Shown: piece by piece, positions 26,744 to 34,638 of the stretch
How the letters are laid out: each line of letters starts with the position of its first letter
Numbering within the stretch: position 1 is the first letter of the stretch
DNA from: Stieleria mannarensis
Lineage (GTDB): Bacteria; Planctomycetota; Planctomycetia; Pirellulales; Pirellulaceae
Assembly (NCBI RefSeq): GCF_014154935.1
Contig: NZ_JACEHH010000010.1
Span: forward strand, 151,185-215,184
Length of the DNA: 64,000 nt
Direction: 5' to 3'
Notes under the pieces: model-generated
What the model was told of the DNA's origin: nothing
Databases searched by the model: none
What the model saw: the letters and a program-made list of their open reading frames with translations, nothing else
Translations under genes and position numbers: made by a program

Positions 26744-27979
26744 TTAGCCCGGCCGCCGGTCCAGCACGCGCAGGTAAAGTTCGCGGATCTGGCGTGTCAT
26801 CTCCTGGTGGCGGAATTGTTCGGTGAATCGCTGCCGCCCTGCCCTGCCCCATCCTCGCCGCAGCTGGTCGTTTTCGGCCAGCCGGATCAGCGAATCGGCT
26901 AGCACCGCGGTGTCGCGTGCCGGCACCAAGAAGCCGGTTTCACCGCTGATCACCACCTCGCGGGCCCCATCGACGTCGTAGCTGACGGCGGGTTTGCCCG
27001 CGATCAAGGCTTGCGGCAGGGCTCGAGCGAGGCCTTCCCGCAGCGAGGTGTGAACCAGGACGTCCATGGCACCGATCAGCGGGGGGACGTCCGATGGAGA
27101 CACCAGCCCGGTGAAGACGAAATGGTCGGACAATCCGAGTGATTCGATCCGCCGGGTCAACGGCTCGCGGAGGATGCCGTCGCCGACCAACAGGAACAAC
27201 ACCTGGGGGCATTGCCGCACCACATCGGCCGCCGCGGTGATCAGATCTTCGTGGCCTTTGAGATGAAACAGGCGGGCGATTTTTCCGATCACGACCCGAT
27301 CGGGCGCAATCTGATACTTTTCGCGGACGGCCTGGCGATGCTCGTCGGCATGTAAAAATGGTTCGACGTCCATCCCGCTGTAGATCGTGGTGAACTTTTC
27401 TCGCGGCGCGACGCCGGCACGGACCATCAAGTCGGTCATCGCGTCGGCGACCGAAATCATGTGGTGGCAGCGGGCCGCGGCGTATCGTTCGCAGCGTCGA
27501 AAGAACTCGCGCGCCGCGCGGGGCTGGAATTCGTGAAAAGGGGCGCCGTGGACGGTGTGGATCACCGCCGGCACGCCGAGCGACCAGGCGGCGTTTCGCC
27601 CCAGCAGCCCGCCCTTGGCACTGTGGGTGTGCACGACGTCGGGGCGGAAGTTTCGGATCGCGTTGCGGATCGCTCGGGATGCGGCCCAGTCGCGAAGCGG
27701 GTGGATGTTGCGACGAAACATCGGCAGCAGTTCGATCTGCAACTCCCCTGCCCTGCCCTGGAGTTCTGCCCTGCCCTGGAGTTCTGCCCTGCCCTGTTGG
27801 TTCGCTTGCTCGGCGAAGAAACCGGCGCGGTCAAGCAGGTCGCCTTCGGGCCCCAGCGCCGGGCCGGTGACCAGCATCACTTCGTCATCATGATGCTCGA
27901 TCAGGTCCAGGCAATTGAGCAGCGTGTTTTCTTGGGCGCCGCCGATGATCATACGAGTGATGATGTGGGCGACGCGCAC
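26744..27979 (-). CDS. Family 4 glycosyltransferase
   Basis: 411 residues with the GT-B fold. N-terminal half: MRVAHIITRMIIGGAQENTL and VVHTHSAKGGLLGRNAA, the acceptor side. C-terminal half: VVIGKIARLFHLKGHEDLI, LFLLVGDGILREPL, FTGLVSPSDVPPLIGAMDVLVHTSLREGLARALPQALIAG and GETGFLVPA, which includes the E-x7-E-type nucleotide-sugar site. Start is a GTG at 27979. Residues about 61-78 are an unusual insertion, QGRAELQGRAELQGRAGELQ, built from tandem copies of the polar G-rich DNA motif; such a stretch is not expected in the family. A second motif copy encodes WGRAGRQR near the C-terminus. Probable role: envelope or exopolysaccharide sugar transfer. Confidence 0.93.
   Translation of the reverse strand: MRVAHIITRMIIGGAQENTLLNCLDLIEHHDDEVMLVTGPALGPEGDLLDRAGFFAEQANQQGRAELQGRAELQGRAGELQIELLPMFRRNIHPLRDWAASRAIRNAIRNFRPDVVHTHSAKGGLLGRNAAWSLGVPAVIHTVHGAPFHEFQPRAAREFFRRCERYAAARCHHMISVADAMTDLMVRAGVAPREKFTTIYSGMDVEPFLHADEHRQAVREKYQIAPDRVVIGKIARLFHLKGHEDLITAAADVVRQCPQVLFLLVGDGILREPLTRRIESLGLSDHFVFTGLVSPSDVPPLIGAMDVLVHTSLREGLARALPQALIAGKPAVSYDVDGAREVVISGETGFLVPARDTAVLADSLIRLAENDQLRRGWGRAGRQRFTEQFRHQEMTRQIRELYLRVLDRRPG
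26836..26850 (-). other. KOPS-like polar motif, two octamers
   Basis: GCCCTGCCCTGCCCC on plus, G-rich on minus. It lies inside the glycosyltransferase gene. Confidence 0.7.
27743..27797 (-). other. Tandem array of KOPS-like motif in a gene
   Basis: A leading copy with two overlapping octamers, then two 18-bp units (GAGTTCTGCCCTGCCCTG on plus), giving four CCCTGCCC octamers. The 18-bp period keeps the reading frame and encodes GRAELQ repeats. Confidence 0.8.
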
Positions 27980-28057
27980 GCGATTGACATTCGAAGGGGG
28001 TGCGGAATACTAGTAGCCTATCGCAACTCAATTTGCGGTTAGCCGATGCGTTCGCAG

Positions 28058-28133
28058 AGTCGCCGTGTTCTCCGAACTCGGCGCTCAGAAAGCGGAGCTT
28101 TGCCCGAAGCCGACCTCGGAGAGGACGGCGACT
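28058..28133. repeat. Palindromic repeat, family F
   Basis: Inverted pair of 24 bases: AGTCGCCGTGTTCTCCGAAC... at 28058-28081 against ...GAGGACGGCGACT at 28110-28133, about four mismatches. It lies downstream of the sigma-factor gene. Confidence 0.65.
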
Positions 28134-28169
28134 GTCCAGCCCAACCGAAAACCAAGCTGCGGCGGAAGA

Positions 28170-28970
28170 CTAGGCCGTCCCGAACTCGACGCGGCGGAGT
28201 CCCAGTTGGGATTGCAGCCGATTCACGATCGACGTGTGCATCTGGCTGACCCGCGATTCGGACAGGTCCAGTGTCGCACCGATCTCCTTCATCGTCAATT
28301 CTTCGTAGTAATAAAGAATGATGATCAGGCGTTCGTTGCGATTGAGTCCTTTGGTGACCAGCCGCATCAGATCGTTTTTCTGGACGCGCCGGGTCGGGTC
28401 TTCGCCCTTCTTGTCTTCCAAGATGTCGATTTCGCGAACGTCCTTGTAGCTGTCGGTTTCGTACCACTTTTTATTCAGCGAGACGACGCCGACGGCATTG
28501 GCGTCGGATTCCATCTTTTCGACTTCGGCGACCGACAGTTCCATGTGTTCGGACAGTTCCTGCACGGTGGCGGGGCGTCCGTACTTGGTTTCCAACTGCT
28601 TTTTGGCGACGGCCAGTTTGCTGGCCTTGCTGCGGACCAACCGGGGCACCCAGTCCATGGTGCGGAGTTCGTCCAGCATGGCGCCTCGGATTCGAGGCAC
28701 GCAATAGGTTTCGAACTTGACGCCTCGGTCCATGTCGTAGGCATCGATGGCGTCCATCAGTCCGAAGATTCCGGCGCTGATCAGGTCGTCCAATTCGACA
28801 CCATCGGGAAGGCGTTGCCAAATGCGATCGCCGTTGTAGCGAACCAAGGGCATGTAACGCTCGACGAGGCGATTACGCAGAGGCTCGTATTCGTCCGCAT
28901 CCTTTTCGGTTTGCTTAAACTGTTTCCAAACCTCTAGGATTTCATCGTCTGTTGAAACTGCGGCTGGCAT
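28170..28970 (-). CDS. fliA: FliA/WhiG-family sigma-28 factor
   Basis: RNA polymerase sigma factor of the flagellar/motility type, which directs transcription of late flagellar genes. 266 residues from the ATG at 28970, chosen because GGAGG lies 5 bases upstream; a longer frame exists but lacks a ribosome site. Region 2 shows RNRLVERYMPLVRYNGDRIW, LDDLISAGIFGLMDAIDAYD and KFETYCVPRIRGAMLDELR. Region 3 is PRLVRSKASKL. Region 4 is GLNRNERLIIILYYYEELTM followed by the helix-turn-helix IGATLDLSESRVSQMHTS. It is the last gene of flhA-flhF-fliA, a conserved order. No anti-sigma factor FlgM is nearby. Confidence 0.94.
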   Translation of the reverse strand: MPAAVSTDDEILEVWKQFKQTEKDADEYEPLRNRLVERYMPLVRYNGDRIWQRLPDGVELDDLISAGIFGLMDAIDAYDMDRGVKFETYCVPRIRGAMLDELRTMDWVPRLVRSKASKLAVAKKQLETKYGRPATVQELSEHMELSVAEVEKMESDANAVGVVSLNKKWYETDSYKDVREIDILEDKKGEDPTRRVQKNDLMRLVTKGLNRNERLIIILYYYEELTMKEIGATLDLSESRVSQMHTSIVNRLQSQLGLRRVEFGTA

Positions 28971-29302
28971 CCAATCCTCCGTGATCTTCAATTCGACTGC
29001 CGACGACTTCATGTCGCCGGTTGTCATGTTTGGGGTTCGCTTTCGCTGTTTGCTGACGACCCGTCTTGCATTGCTGCCGTCGGGGAATCGTCAACGCCAC
29101 TCGGGGCCTGGCTCCGGAACGCTGCGAACAAGGAACGGGACATCAGTGTCCATTTTTCTTGCTTGCGTGTGCCGGGGTTGACCCAGTCGCCGAAGGTGGT
29201 CTCTCAAAAAAAAATCTCAAGTCGTCTTTTAAGATCCCAGCCCTCGGCTTTTTCTCTATCGGTTGTTTCTCTTGGTGAGTTGAGTTTATTTCTTTGTTTC
29301 TT
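28971..29302. other. 332-base gap between flhF and the sigma gene
   Basis: No supported gene. In many flagellated bacteria flhG (MinD-like ATPase) lies here; no such frame is visible. The stretch 29205-29260 is A+T-rich (a run of A and TTTTCTC) and could hold a terminator after flhF or a promoter for the sigma gene. Confidence 0.5.
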
Positions 29303-30496
29303 TCAGGCGGCTTCGATCTGTCGCACGCCGACCGGAGCCGGGACCAGTCGCTCGACCAGCGTTTCGGCGGTCGCGACGGCGATGTCATCGGGGACGTGTT
29401 GTCCGTTGGTCACGTAGCTGATCGGCAATCCGATGTGCTCACGCGAGGCGGTCAGCGCGCTGAGGACGCCGGCGGTGTACGGTGTCTCATCCAGCTTGGA
29501 AAGAATCGCGGCGGTCGGTCGCGCGGCGGCGAACCCGTCGAGTGCGGATTGCACGACCGCGGCCGTGCTGGTCGCGCTGATCACCAAGTGGGTTTCATCC
29601 GGCTGGGCGGTGCGCAACAGCTCGGCCAGCCCGGCGATGTTCATGTCGCCCTTGGGGCTGCGTCCGGCCGTGTCGATCAGAATCAGATCCACGTCGCCCA
29701 GCTGATCGATCGCCCCACGCATCTGGTCACTCGACTCGACCACGCTCATCGGCAGGTCCATGATCTGGGCATAGGCTTGGAGCTGTTGGACGGCGGCGAT
29801 TCGGAACGTGTCGATCGTCAACAGTCCGACGCGCCGTTTGGATTGGATTCGGAATCCGGCGGCCAACTTGGCCACCGTGGTGGTTTTTCCGACGCCGGTC
29901 GGTCCGATCAACGCAACGATGCGGCGTTCGCCGGGGCTCAGCCGGATCGGTCCGCTCAGCCGGATCTCGCGGGCCACGCTGCGCTGCAGTTGTTCCAGCC
30001 AGGAGTGGTCCCAACGTTCGTCCAGGTTGGCGACAAAGCCGCTGGTCGAACGGATCCAGCGATCGGCCACGGTTTCGGAAACGCCCAGCGAGAGCAGACC
30101 GGTGCGGTACTGCGACGTCGGGTCGGCGATGGACCGCGGGTGGATTCCGGACGGGGTGATTCGGGATGTGGCCGCGGCGACCTGTCGATCGTCCTCCGCC
30201 AGACGCGGCACGACCGACAGGGTTTGCCGCGAGTCGATCGGCGGTGTGCCTGGTGGATGTGTCATTCCCGGCACGCGACTCGGGAAACGATGTGAATCGT
30301 CAGTGGGCAACCCGCCGGCGTCGCGTTGTTGGTCGCCGGTGCTGGCCGTCACTTCCACATAGCTTCGGCCCAGCCATCCCATCCAGCCGTCGCGGCACTG
30401 GCGCGTTCGCAGAACGGATGCATGGGGTCCGAGCTGTTCCCGGATCTCTTCCAGGGCAGCTTGCAGATTTGCGGCTCGGAATATTTTGACTTGCAT
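29303..30496 (-). CDS. flhF: Flagellar biosynthesis GTPase FlhF
   Basis: SRP-family GTPase that sets flagellar position and number together with FlhG. 397 residues from the ATG at 30496. N-terminal B domain: MQVKIFRAANLQAALEEIRE with LGPHASVLRTR. A long low-complexity linker covers about 50-150. The NG domain has Walker A GPTGVGKTT at 198-206, GLLTIDTFRIAAVQQLQAYA, DLILIDTAGRSPKGD and the SKLDETPYTAG motif. It lies 41 bases downstream of flhA and upstream of the sigma factor, so these three form one flagellar operon. The usual neighbour flhG is not present. Confidence 0.95.
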   Translation of the reverse strand: MQVKIFRAANLQAALEEIREQLGPHASVLRTRQCRDGWMGWLGRSYVEVTASTGDQQRDAGGLPTDDSHRFPSRVPGMTHPPGTPPIDSRQTLSVVPRLAEDDRQVAAATSRITPSGIHPRSIADPTSQYRTGLLSLGVSETVADRWIRSTSGFVANLDERWDHSWLEQLQRSVAREIRLSGPIRLSPGERRIVALIGPTGVGKTTTVAKLAAGFRIQSKRRVGLLTIDTFRIAAVQQLQAYAQIMDLPMSVVESSDQMRGAIDQLGDVDLILIDTAGRSPKGDMNIAGLAELLRTAQPDETHLVISATSTAAVVQSALDGFAAARPTAAILSKLDETPYTAGVLSALTASREHIGLPISYVTNGQHVPDDIAVATAETLVERLVPAPVGVRQIEAA

Positions 30497-30537
30497 CAAG
30501 CGGACTGTAAAAAGGCGGGGACTGGGGATCTTCAGGA

Positions 30538-32583
30538 CTAAGCGGCGGCGGTGGAGGGTTGGAAGCCGACCGTCGAGTGGATTTCCAATTGGGTGTCGTT
30601 GGTGATTTCTTGGGTGGACAACACGTGGGTCCAGATGCCCGCTTCTTCGGTCACCTGTTTCACGCGGCGTCGAAGGTGTGGGCCGACCAAAAGAACCGGC
30701 GGGTAACCTTCGCTGGATAGGTTCTTAACGGCTTGACGAATCGCGTCGCAAGTGACGTCTGATGTTTTGTGGTCTCGGGTCGAAAATTGATTGGCCGCGG
30801 TCGCCGCGTCGAGCGTCACGACGCGCAAGATCCGTTGTTCGTCACGGAGTCCGGAGCAGAGCGTTCGTGCCAGACGCCTGCGCACGTGTTCGACTTGTTC
30901 CAGCGAGTCGTGGCTTTGGCTGGCAGCGTCGCCGAGTGCTTCGAGAATGATGCCCAATTGCCGAATCGGAATGCCCTCGCGCAACAGCCCCTGCAAGACC
31001 TTTTGCACGTCACTGATTGACAAGCGGTTGGGGACCAAATCGTCGACCATCGCCGGAGCGACCTGACGCAGTTCATCCAGCAAATGCTTGGTCGCATCAT
31101 GGGACAGCAGTTCGTCGGCGTGCGCGCGGGCGACTTGTTCCAGGTGGTCGGCCAACACGCTGGGAGCGGTGCGTGTTTTGAATCCATAGATCATCGCCTG
31201 TTCGCGGCCCACCGGATCGATCCAGACCGACGTCCCGCCGCCGAACTCCTGCGTCGGTTCGCCGTCCAGGTTTCCGGTCGTTCTGCCGTCGCTGCTGGCA
31301 AGCAGCTTGTCCACGCGCAGGTGGCCGCGGGCGACGAAGTCACCGAACAAGCGGATCTCGTACTCCTGTTGTCCCAGCGTCGCGTCGTCACGAACGCGCA
31401 CTTTGGGCAAGACGATGCCGATTTCAGCGGCCATCTGATTTCGCAGACTGGCGATGCGTTGCATCAAGTCACCGCCGCGGATCGGGTCGGCCAGCGGCAG
31501 CAGCCCCAGTCCGATCGCCACTTCCAGTGGGTCGACCGCCAGGAAGTCTTCGACCCGTTTTTGCGTCGACGTCGCCGATTGCGATTCGGTTTCACGCCGT
31601 TGCTGTTCTTCGGCGGCCTGTTGTTTCGCGTTGCGGTCCAGCGTGGTCGCGATCAAAACACATCCGCTTCCCAGCAAAATCAGGGGAATCGGCGGAAGCC
31701 CCGTGACGACCAGCACCAACAAAAAGCCGCCGGCGATCAACAAGGCTTTGGAGTTTCCCAGCAGTTGCGTGACAAAATTGTCCGCCAGATCGGTTCGCCG
31801 GGTGCCGCGGGTGACCAGGATGCCGGCTGAGAGCGAGATCAACAGCGAGGGGATCTGGCTGACCAACCCGTCACCGATGGTCAGTTTGGTAAACACCGAT
31901 GCGGCGTCGGCCACCCCCATGCCCGAGCCGACGATGCCCAGGTACAGCCCGCCGATAATATTGATGGCGGTGATGACCAGCCCGGCGACCGCATCGCCAC
32001 GGACGAATTTTCCGGCACCGTCCATCGCGGCATAAAAGTCGGCTTCGGCGATTAGTTCGTCACGTTTTCCCGCCGCCGTCTCCGCATCGATGTTGCCGGC
32101 GTTCAGGTCGGCATCGATGGCCGATTGACGTCCGGGCATCCCATCGAGTGCAAACCGGGCGGCGACTTCGCTGATCCGCGTCGCCCCTTTGGTGATCACC
32201 ACAAACTGGACCACCACCAAGATTAAAAACAACACCAACCCGACTTCGATCTGATTGCCGGCGACGAACTGTCCGAAGGTCCGGATCACGCCGCCGGCGG
32301 CATCGTCGCCCGCGGTGGGCGCGTCGGCCAAAATCAGTCGCGTCGTCGCGATGTTCAGCACCAACCGGGACAGCGTGGTCGCCAGCAGCAGCGTCGGAAA
32401 CACGCTGAATTCCAGCGGCGTGGCGACGTGAATCGTCGTCAATAAGATCACCACCGCCAGGGCAATGTTGCCGGCCAGCAAAAAATCCATGATCACCGTC
32501 GGCAACGGCATCAAGATCACGACCATGCAGGCCATCACACCGATCGGCAGCAACCAGGGACGGAATCGTTGGATCGGGGACAA
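30538..32583 (-). CDS. flhA: Flagellar export protein FlhA
   Basis: Core membrane component of the flagellar type III export gate; its cytoplasmic domain docks substrate-chaperone complexes. 681 residues, normal for the family. The N-terminal half carries about eight membrane helices (from residue 10). The FHIPEP signature region TRISEVAARFALDGMPGRQ with DADLNAG follows the third or fourth helix, then a large C-terminal cytoplasmic domain. The start appears to be a TTG at 32583 (MSPIQRFRPWLLP). Upstream is a G/A-rich repeat region. It probably opens the flhA-flhF-fliA operon. Confidence 0.96.
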   Translation of the reverse strand: MSPIQRFRPWLLPIGVMACMVVILMPLPTVIMDFLLAGNIALAVVILLTTIHVATPLEFSVFPTLLLATTLSRLVLNIATTRLILADAPTAGDDAAGGVIRTFGQFVAGNQIEVGLVLFLILVVVQFVVITKGATRISEVAARFALDGMPGRQSAIDADLNAGNIDAETAAGKRDELIAEADFYAAMDGAGKFVRGDAVAGLVITAINIIGGLYLGIVGSGMGVADAASVFTKLTIGDGLVSQIPSLLISLSAGILVTRGTRRTDLADNFVTQLLGNSKALLIAGGFLLVLVVTGLPPIPLILLGSGCVLIATTLDRNAKQQAAEEQQRRETESQSATSTQKRVEDFLAVDPLEVAIGLGLLPLADPIRGGDLMQRIASLRNQMAAEIGIVLPKVRVRDDATLGQQEYEIRLFGDFVARGHLRVDKLLASSDGRTTGNLDGEPTQEFGGGTSVWIDPVGREQAMIYGFKTRTAPSVLADHLEQVARAHADELLSHDATKHLLDELRQVAPAMVDDLVPNRLSISDVQKVLQGLLREGIPIRQLGIILEALGDAASQSHDSLEQVEHVRRRLARTLCSGLRDEQRILRVVTLDAATAANQFSTRDHKTSDVTCDAIRQAVKNLSSEGYPPVLLVGPHLRRRVKQVTEEAGIWTHVLSTQEITNDTQLEIHSTVGFQPSTAAA

Positions 32584-32730
32584 TGCAAGACCTGTCGCAC
32601 GCAGGGGGACAATGAAAACACTTTCCCGGCGACAGTAGTGAATCCGCGACCGCGGGGTCTAGGCGATTCTTTCGGCGCGGGCGTGTGAAACGCGGCGTGA
32701 AACAGGAGGTGACGGGCGGTGGAGGGAGAT

Positions 32731-32934
32731 GACAGAAAAATGGGGGGACAGAAAAATGGGTGGGGGAAGGGAGAGACAAGAAAATGGGTGACAAGAAAAT
32801 AGTTGGCAGTTGCCAATTGGCAGAAAAATAGAGGTGGGGAAAAAGAAGAGACGAGAAAATGGATGGCAGGAGAATATTGGGCAACTCTGAAAACTGACGA
32901 CTTAATCCATTTTTCTGCCCCCTATTTTTCTGTC
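32731..32934. repeat. Degenerate GACAGAAAAATGGG repeat region
   Basis: On plus, about eight variants of ACAGAAAAATGGG, ACAAGAAAATGGG or GCAGAAAAATAG lie between 32731 and 32870. Inverted versions (CCATTTTTCTGCC, CTATTTTTCTGTC) follow at 32908-32934. No gene is supported in 32584-32961, and the repeat lies between flhA and the FG-GAP gene. A short related TAAGAAAATT pair is at about 44118-44140. Confidence 0.7.
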
Positions 32935-32936
32935 AC

Positions 32937-32950
32937 TCCCCTGCCCTGCT
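32937..32950 (-). other. KOPS-like polar motif
   Basis: CCCCTGCCCTGCTCC on plus, G-rich on minus; intergenic, just downstream of the FG-GAP gene. Confidence 0.6.
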
Positions 32951-32961
32951 CCGATGACGCT

Positions 32962-34137
32962 TCAACGCGCCGGATTCTCGTACCAAATGATGCCGAGGTT
33001 TTGGCGTTCTTCACAGGTCATCACGTCCAGGTCGTTGTCGCCGTCGAGGTCGATCAATTCCATGCGATCGAATTTGACGGCGGTCGTTGGGTCGATCGCC
33101 GACCAGTTTCCCTGTGGATCGCGGATCCAGATTCCCGGCAGGTCGCGGTTGGGGCTGGCGTGGGTGTTAGCCGTCAGCACGATTCGGCCGTCGTGGAAAC
33201 GTTCGATCGCTTTGCCATTGTTGACTCCGGTCGGGTGTTTCAGCGTGGTCACATGCCAGGCGTCGCCGGCGCGGCGGCAATCCAGCGAGTCGCTGTTTCG
33301 TGTGCTGATCAGGCAACGTTCTGCGGTGGCGGTCAGAAACATCACCTCCCTGCCCTGCCCCGCGATCACATGTTCGGTCCACGTCTGCAGCGGATCGTCG
33401 GGTTGTTCCAGCCACGCGGCGACGCGACGCTTGCCTTTGCGGTCACTGAACACGATGTCTTGGTCCCCATCGTGATCCATGTCGACAGACCGCAGCGACA
33501 TGATCCAACCAGCCTCACGCAGCCGGATCGTGGTCCATGTCGACAGGTCGCGCGAGCCGGTCGGGGGACCGAGCAGCAGCGTGATCGTGGCTTTGGGACC
33601 TTTGGCACCGACGACCAACGCCGTCCGCGAGTCGATCGTGCCCAGAGGCAAGGCGAACATCCACATCACGCCGTCGAGCTGTTTGAATCGGTCGGTTGTC
33701 CAGTTCTGTTCGTTCAGCAAGTTCGACGATTGCGAATCCGATGCAGACGTGTCGTTCCAATGGACCAACAATTGTCGCTGTTTGCCTTCGTGGCAACTGA
33801 CGATGTCCAGCCGCCCGTCGCCGTCCAGATCGATCGGCACGGCGTCTTCGGGGGACTTCGCACGGGCGATCATCGCCGCCGGCCATGGCTCGGTGGCTTT
33901 GGCGCTGCCGGGATTCAAATACAGTCGCACCAGTCCCGATTCTTCCCAGCCGGTGACGACGTCGGGCAAACCATCGCCGTTGAAGTCACCCAGCCGTACA
34001 CCATCGGCGCCACGATGGGTGTCGTCGATCGTGTGGCGGTTCCAGGGTGTCTGTGCCGATGCGAGAGGCAGCACGCCGGTCGGGGAGAGCAGGACGGCGA
34101 ATAGGACGACACTACCGCGGAAGATGGTTTGGTGCAT
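32962..34137 (-). CDS. Secreted FG-GAP/VCBS repeat protein
   Basis: 391 residues. A signal peptide (FRGSVVLFAVLLSPTGVLPL, ending ASAQ) precedes several FG-GAP-like calcium blades: VRLGDFNGDGLPDVVTGWEE, PIDLDGDGRLDIVSCHEG, VDMDHDGDQDIVFSDRKG and LIDLDGDNDLDVMTCEE. This is the D-x-D-G-D pattern of an integrin-like beta-propeller. It is secreted, probably a binding scaffold; the ligand is unknown. The segment AGQGREVMF is encoded by a copy of the polar G-rich motif (33346-33361). Confidence 0.88.
   Translation of the reverse strand: MHQTIFRGSVVLFAVLLSPTGVLPLASAQTPWNRHTIDDTHRGADGVRLGDFNGDGLPDVVTGWEESGLVRLYLNPGSAKATEPWPAAMIARAKSPEDAVPIDLDGDGRLDIVSCHEGKQRQLLVHWNDTSASDSQSSNLLNEQNWTTDRFKQLDGVMWMFALPLGTIDSRTALVVGAKGPKATITLLLGPPTGSRDLSTWTTIRLREAGWIMSLRSVDMDHDGDQDIVFSDRKGKRRVAAWLEQPDDPLQTWTEHVIAGQGREVMFLTATAERCLISTRNSDSLDCRRAGDAWHVTTLKHPTGVNNGKAIERFHDGRIVLTANTHASPNRDLPGIWIRDPQGNWSAIDPTTAVKFDRMELIDLDGDNDLDVMTCEERQNLGIIWYENPAR
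33346..33361 (-). other. KOPS-like polar motif, two octamers
   Basis: TCCCTGCCCTGCCCCG on plus, G-rich on minus, inside the FG-GAP gene. Confidence 0.7.
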
Positions 34138-34194
34138 GCCTGATTTCTCAGCTAAAATTGAGATGCGTCGGTGTCGTATAACAGGGGCATGCGT

Positions 34195-34282
34195 GTTGGT
34201 GTTTAGCCTTGAGGCGATTCCCGTTCGCTGCCTCGCAGCGAAAAGATTGCCCTGGGGAATCGCCTAAAGGCTAGACACCAAC
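34195..34282. repeat. Long palindrome, family G
   Basis: GTTGGTGTTTAGCCTTGAGG (then CGATTCCC) at 34195-34222 faces its near complement GGGGAATCGCCTAAAGGCTA (then GACACCAAC) at 34254-34282. It is a hairpin of about 28 bp with a 31-base loop, between divergent genes. Only one copy was seen here. Confidence 0.8.
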
Positions 34283-34346
34283 GTTGATACCCGTGCCATT
34301 CGAGTCGGTATCAGTTTACCGCGGCAAAGCTTGTTCAGGTGGTGCG

Positions 34347-34559
34347 ATGGGATGTCACGGATTTGTCAGTGACGGCTATGAACGTGCGATCGCCGGGATC
34401 GAGGCCGAGGTCCGCCCGGAGATCGAGGCGCGGTACGCGGAGGAGTGGAATGCGGCGGGGATCTTTCGCCGCCTCGTGCTGCGTCGACAGATCGAGAAAG
34501 AGGTCGATCGAGCGATCGAGGCTCGGTCGGATCAGGCGCCGCCTGATGGAATGTATTAA
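34347..34559 (+). CDS. Small hypothetical protein
   Basis: 70 residues from the ATG at 34347, with a purine-rich AGGTGG just upstream; a TTG at 34284 is an alternative. It is highly charged and probably helical (YERAIAGIEAEVRPEIEARYAEE, then FRRLVLRRQIEKEVDRAIEA). I do not recognise it. It is the only plus-strand frame between the FG-GAP gene and serA. Its stop is immediately before a family D palindrome, which fits a real gene end. Confidence 0.5.
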   Translation: MGCHGFVSDGYERAIAGIEAEVRPEIEARYAEEWNAAGIFRRLVLRRQIEKEVDRAIEARSDQAPPDGMY

Positions 34560-34560
34560 T

Positions 34561-34617
34561 GTGGGATAGGCTTCCAGCCTGTCGGTCTGGGATCGACAGG
34601 CTGGAAGCCTATCCCAC
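34561..34617. repeat. Palindromic repeat, family D
   Basis: GTGGGATAGGCTTCCAGCCT and its perfect complement 57 bases apart end to end. It begins one base after the small hypothetical gene and lies past the serA stop codon, so it could serve as a two-way terminator. Confidence 0.9.
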
Positions 34618-34638
34618 TGAATTGAACCCGGGGTGATG

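Noticed and set aside
32535..32816. 93-residue minus-strand frame rich in F, P and S
   Set aside because: Derived from the GACAGAAAAATGGG repeat cluster; no ribosome site and no family.
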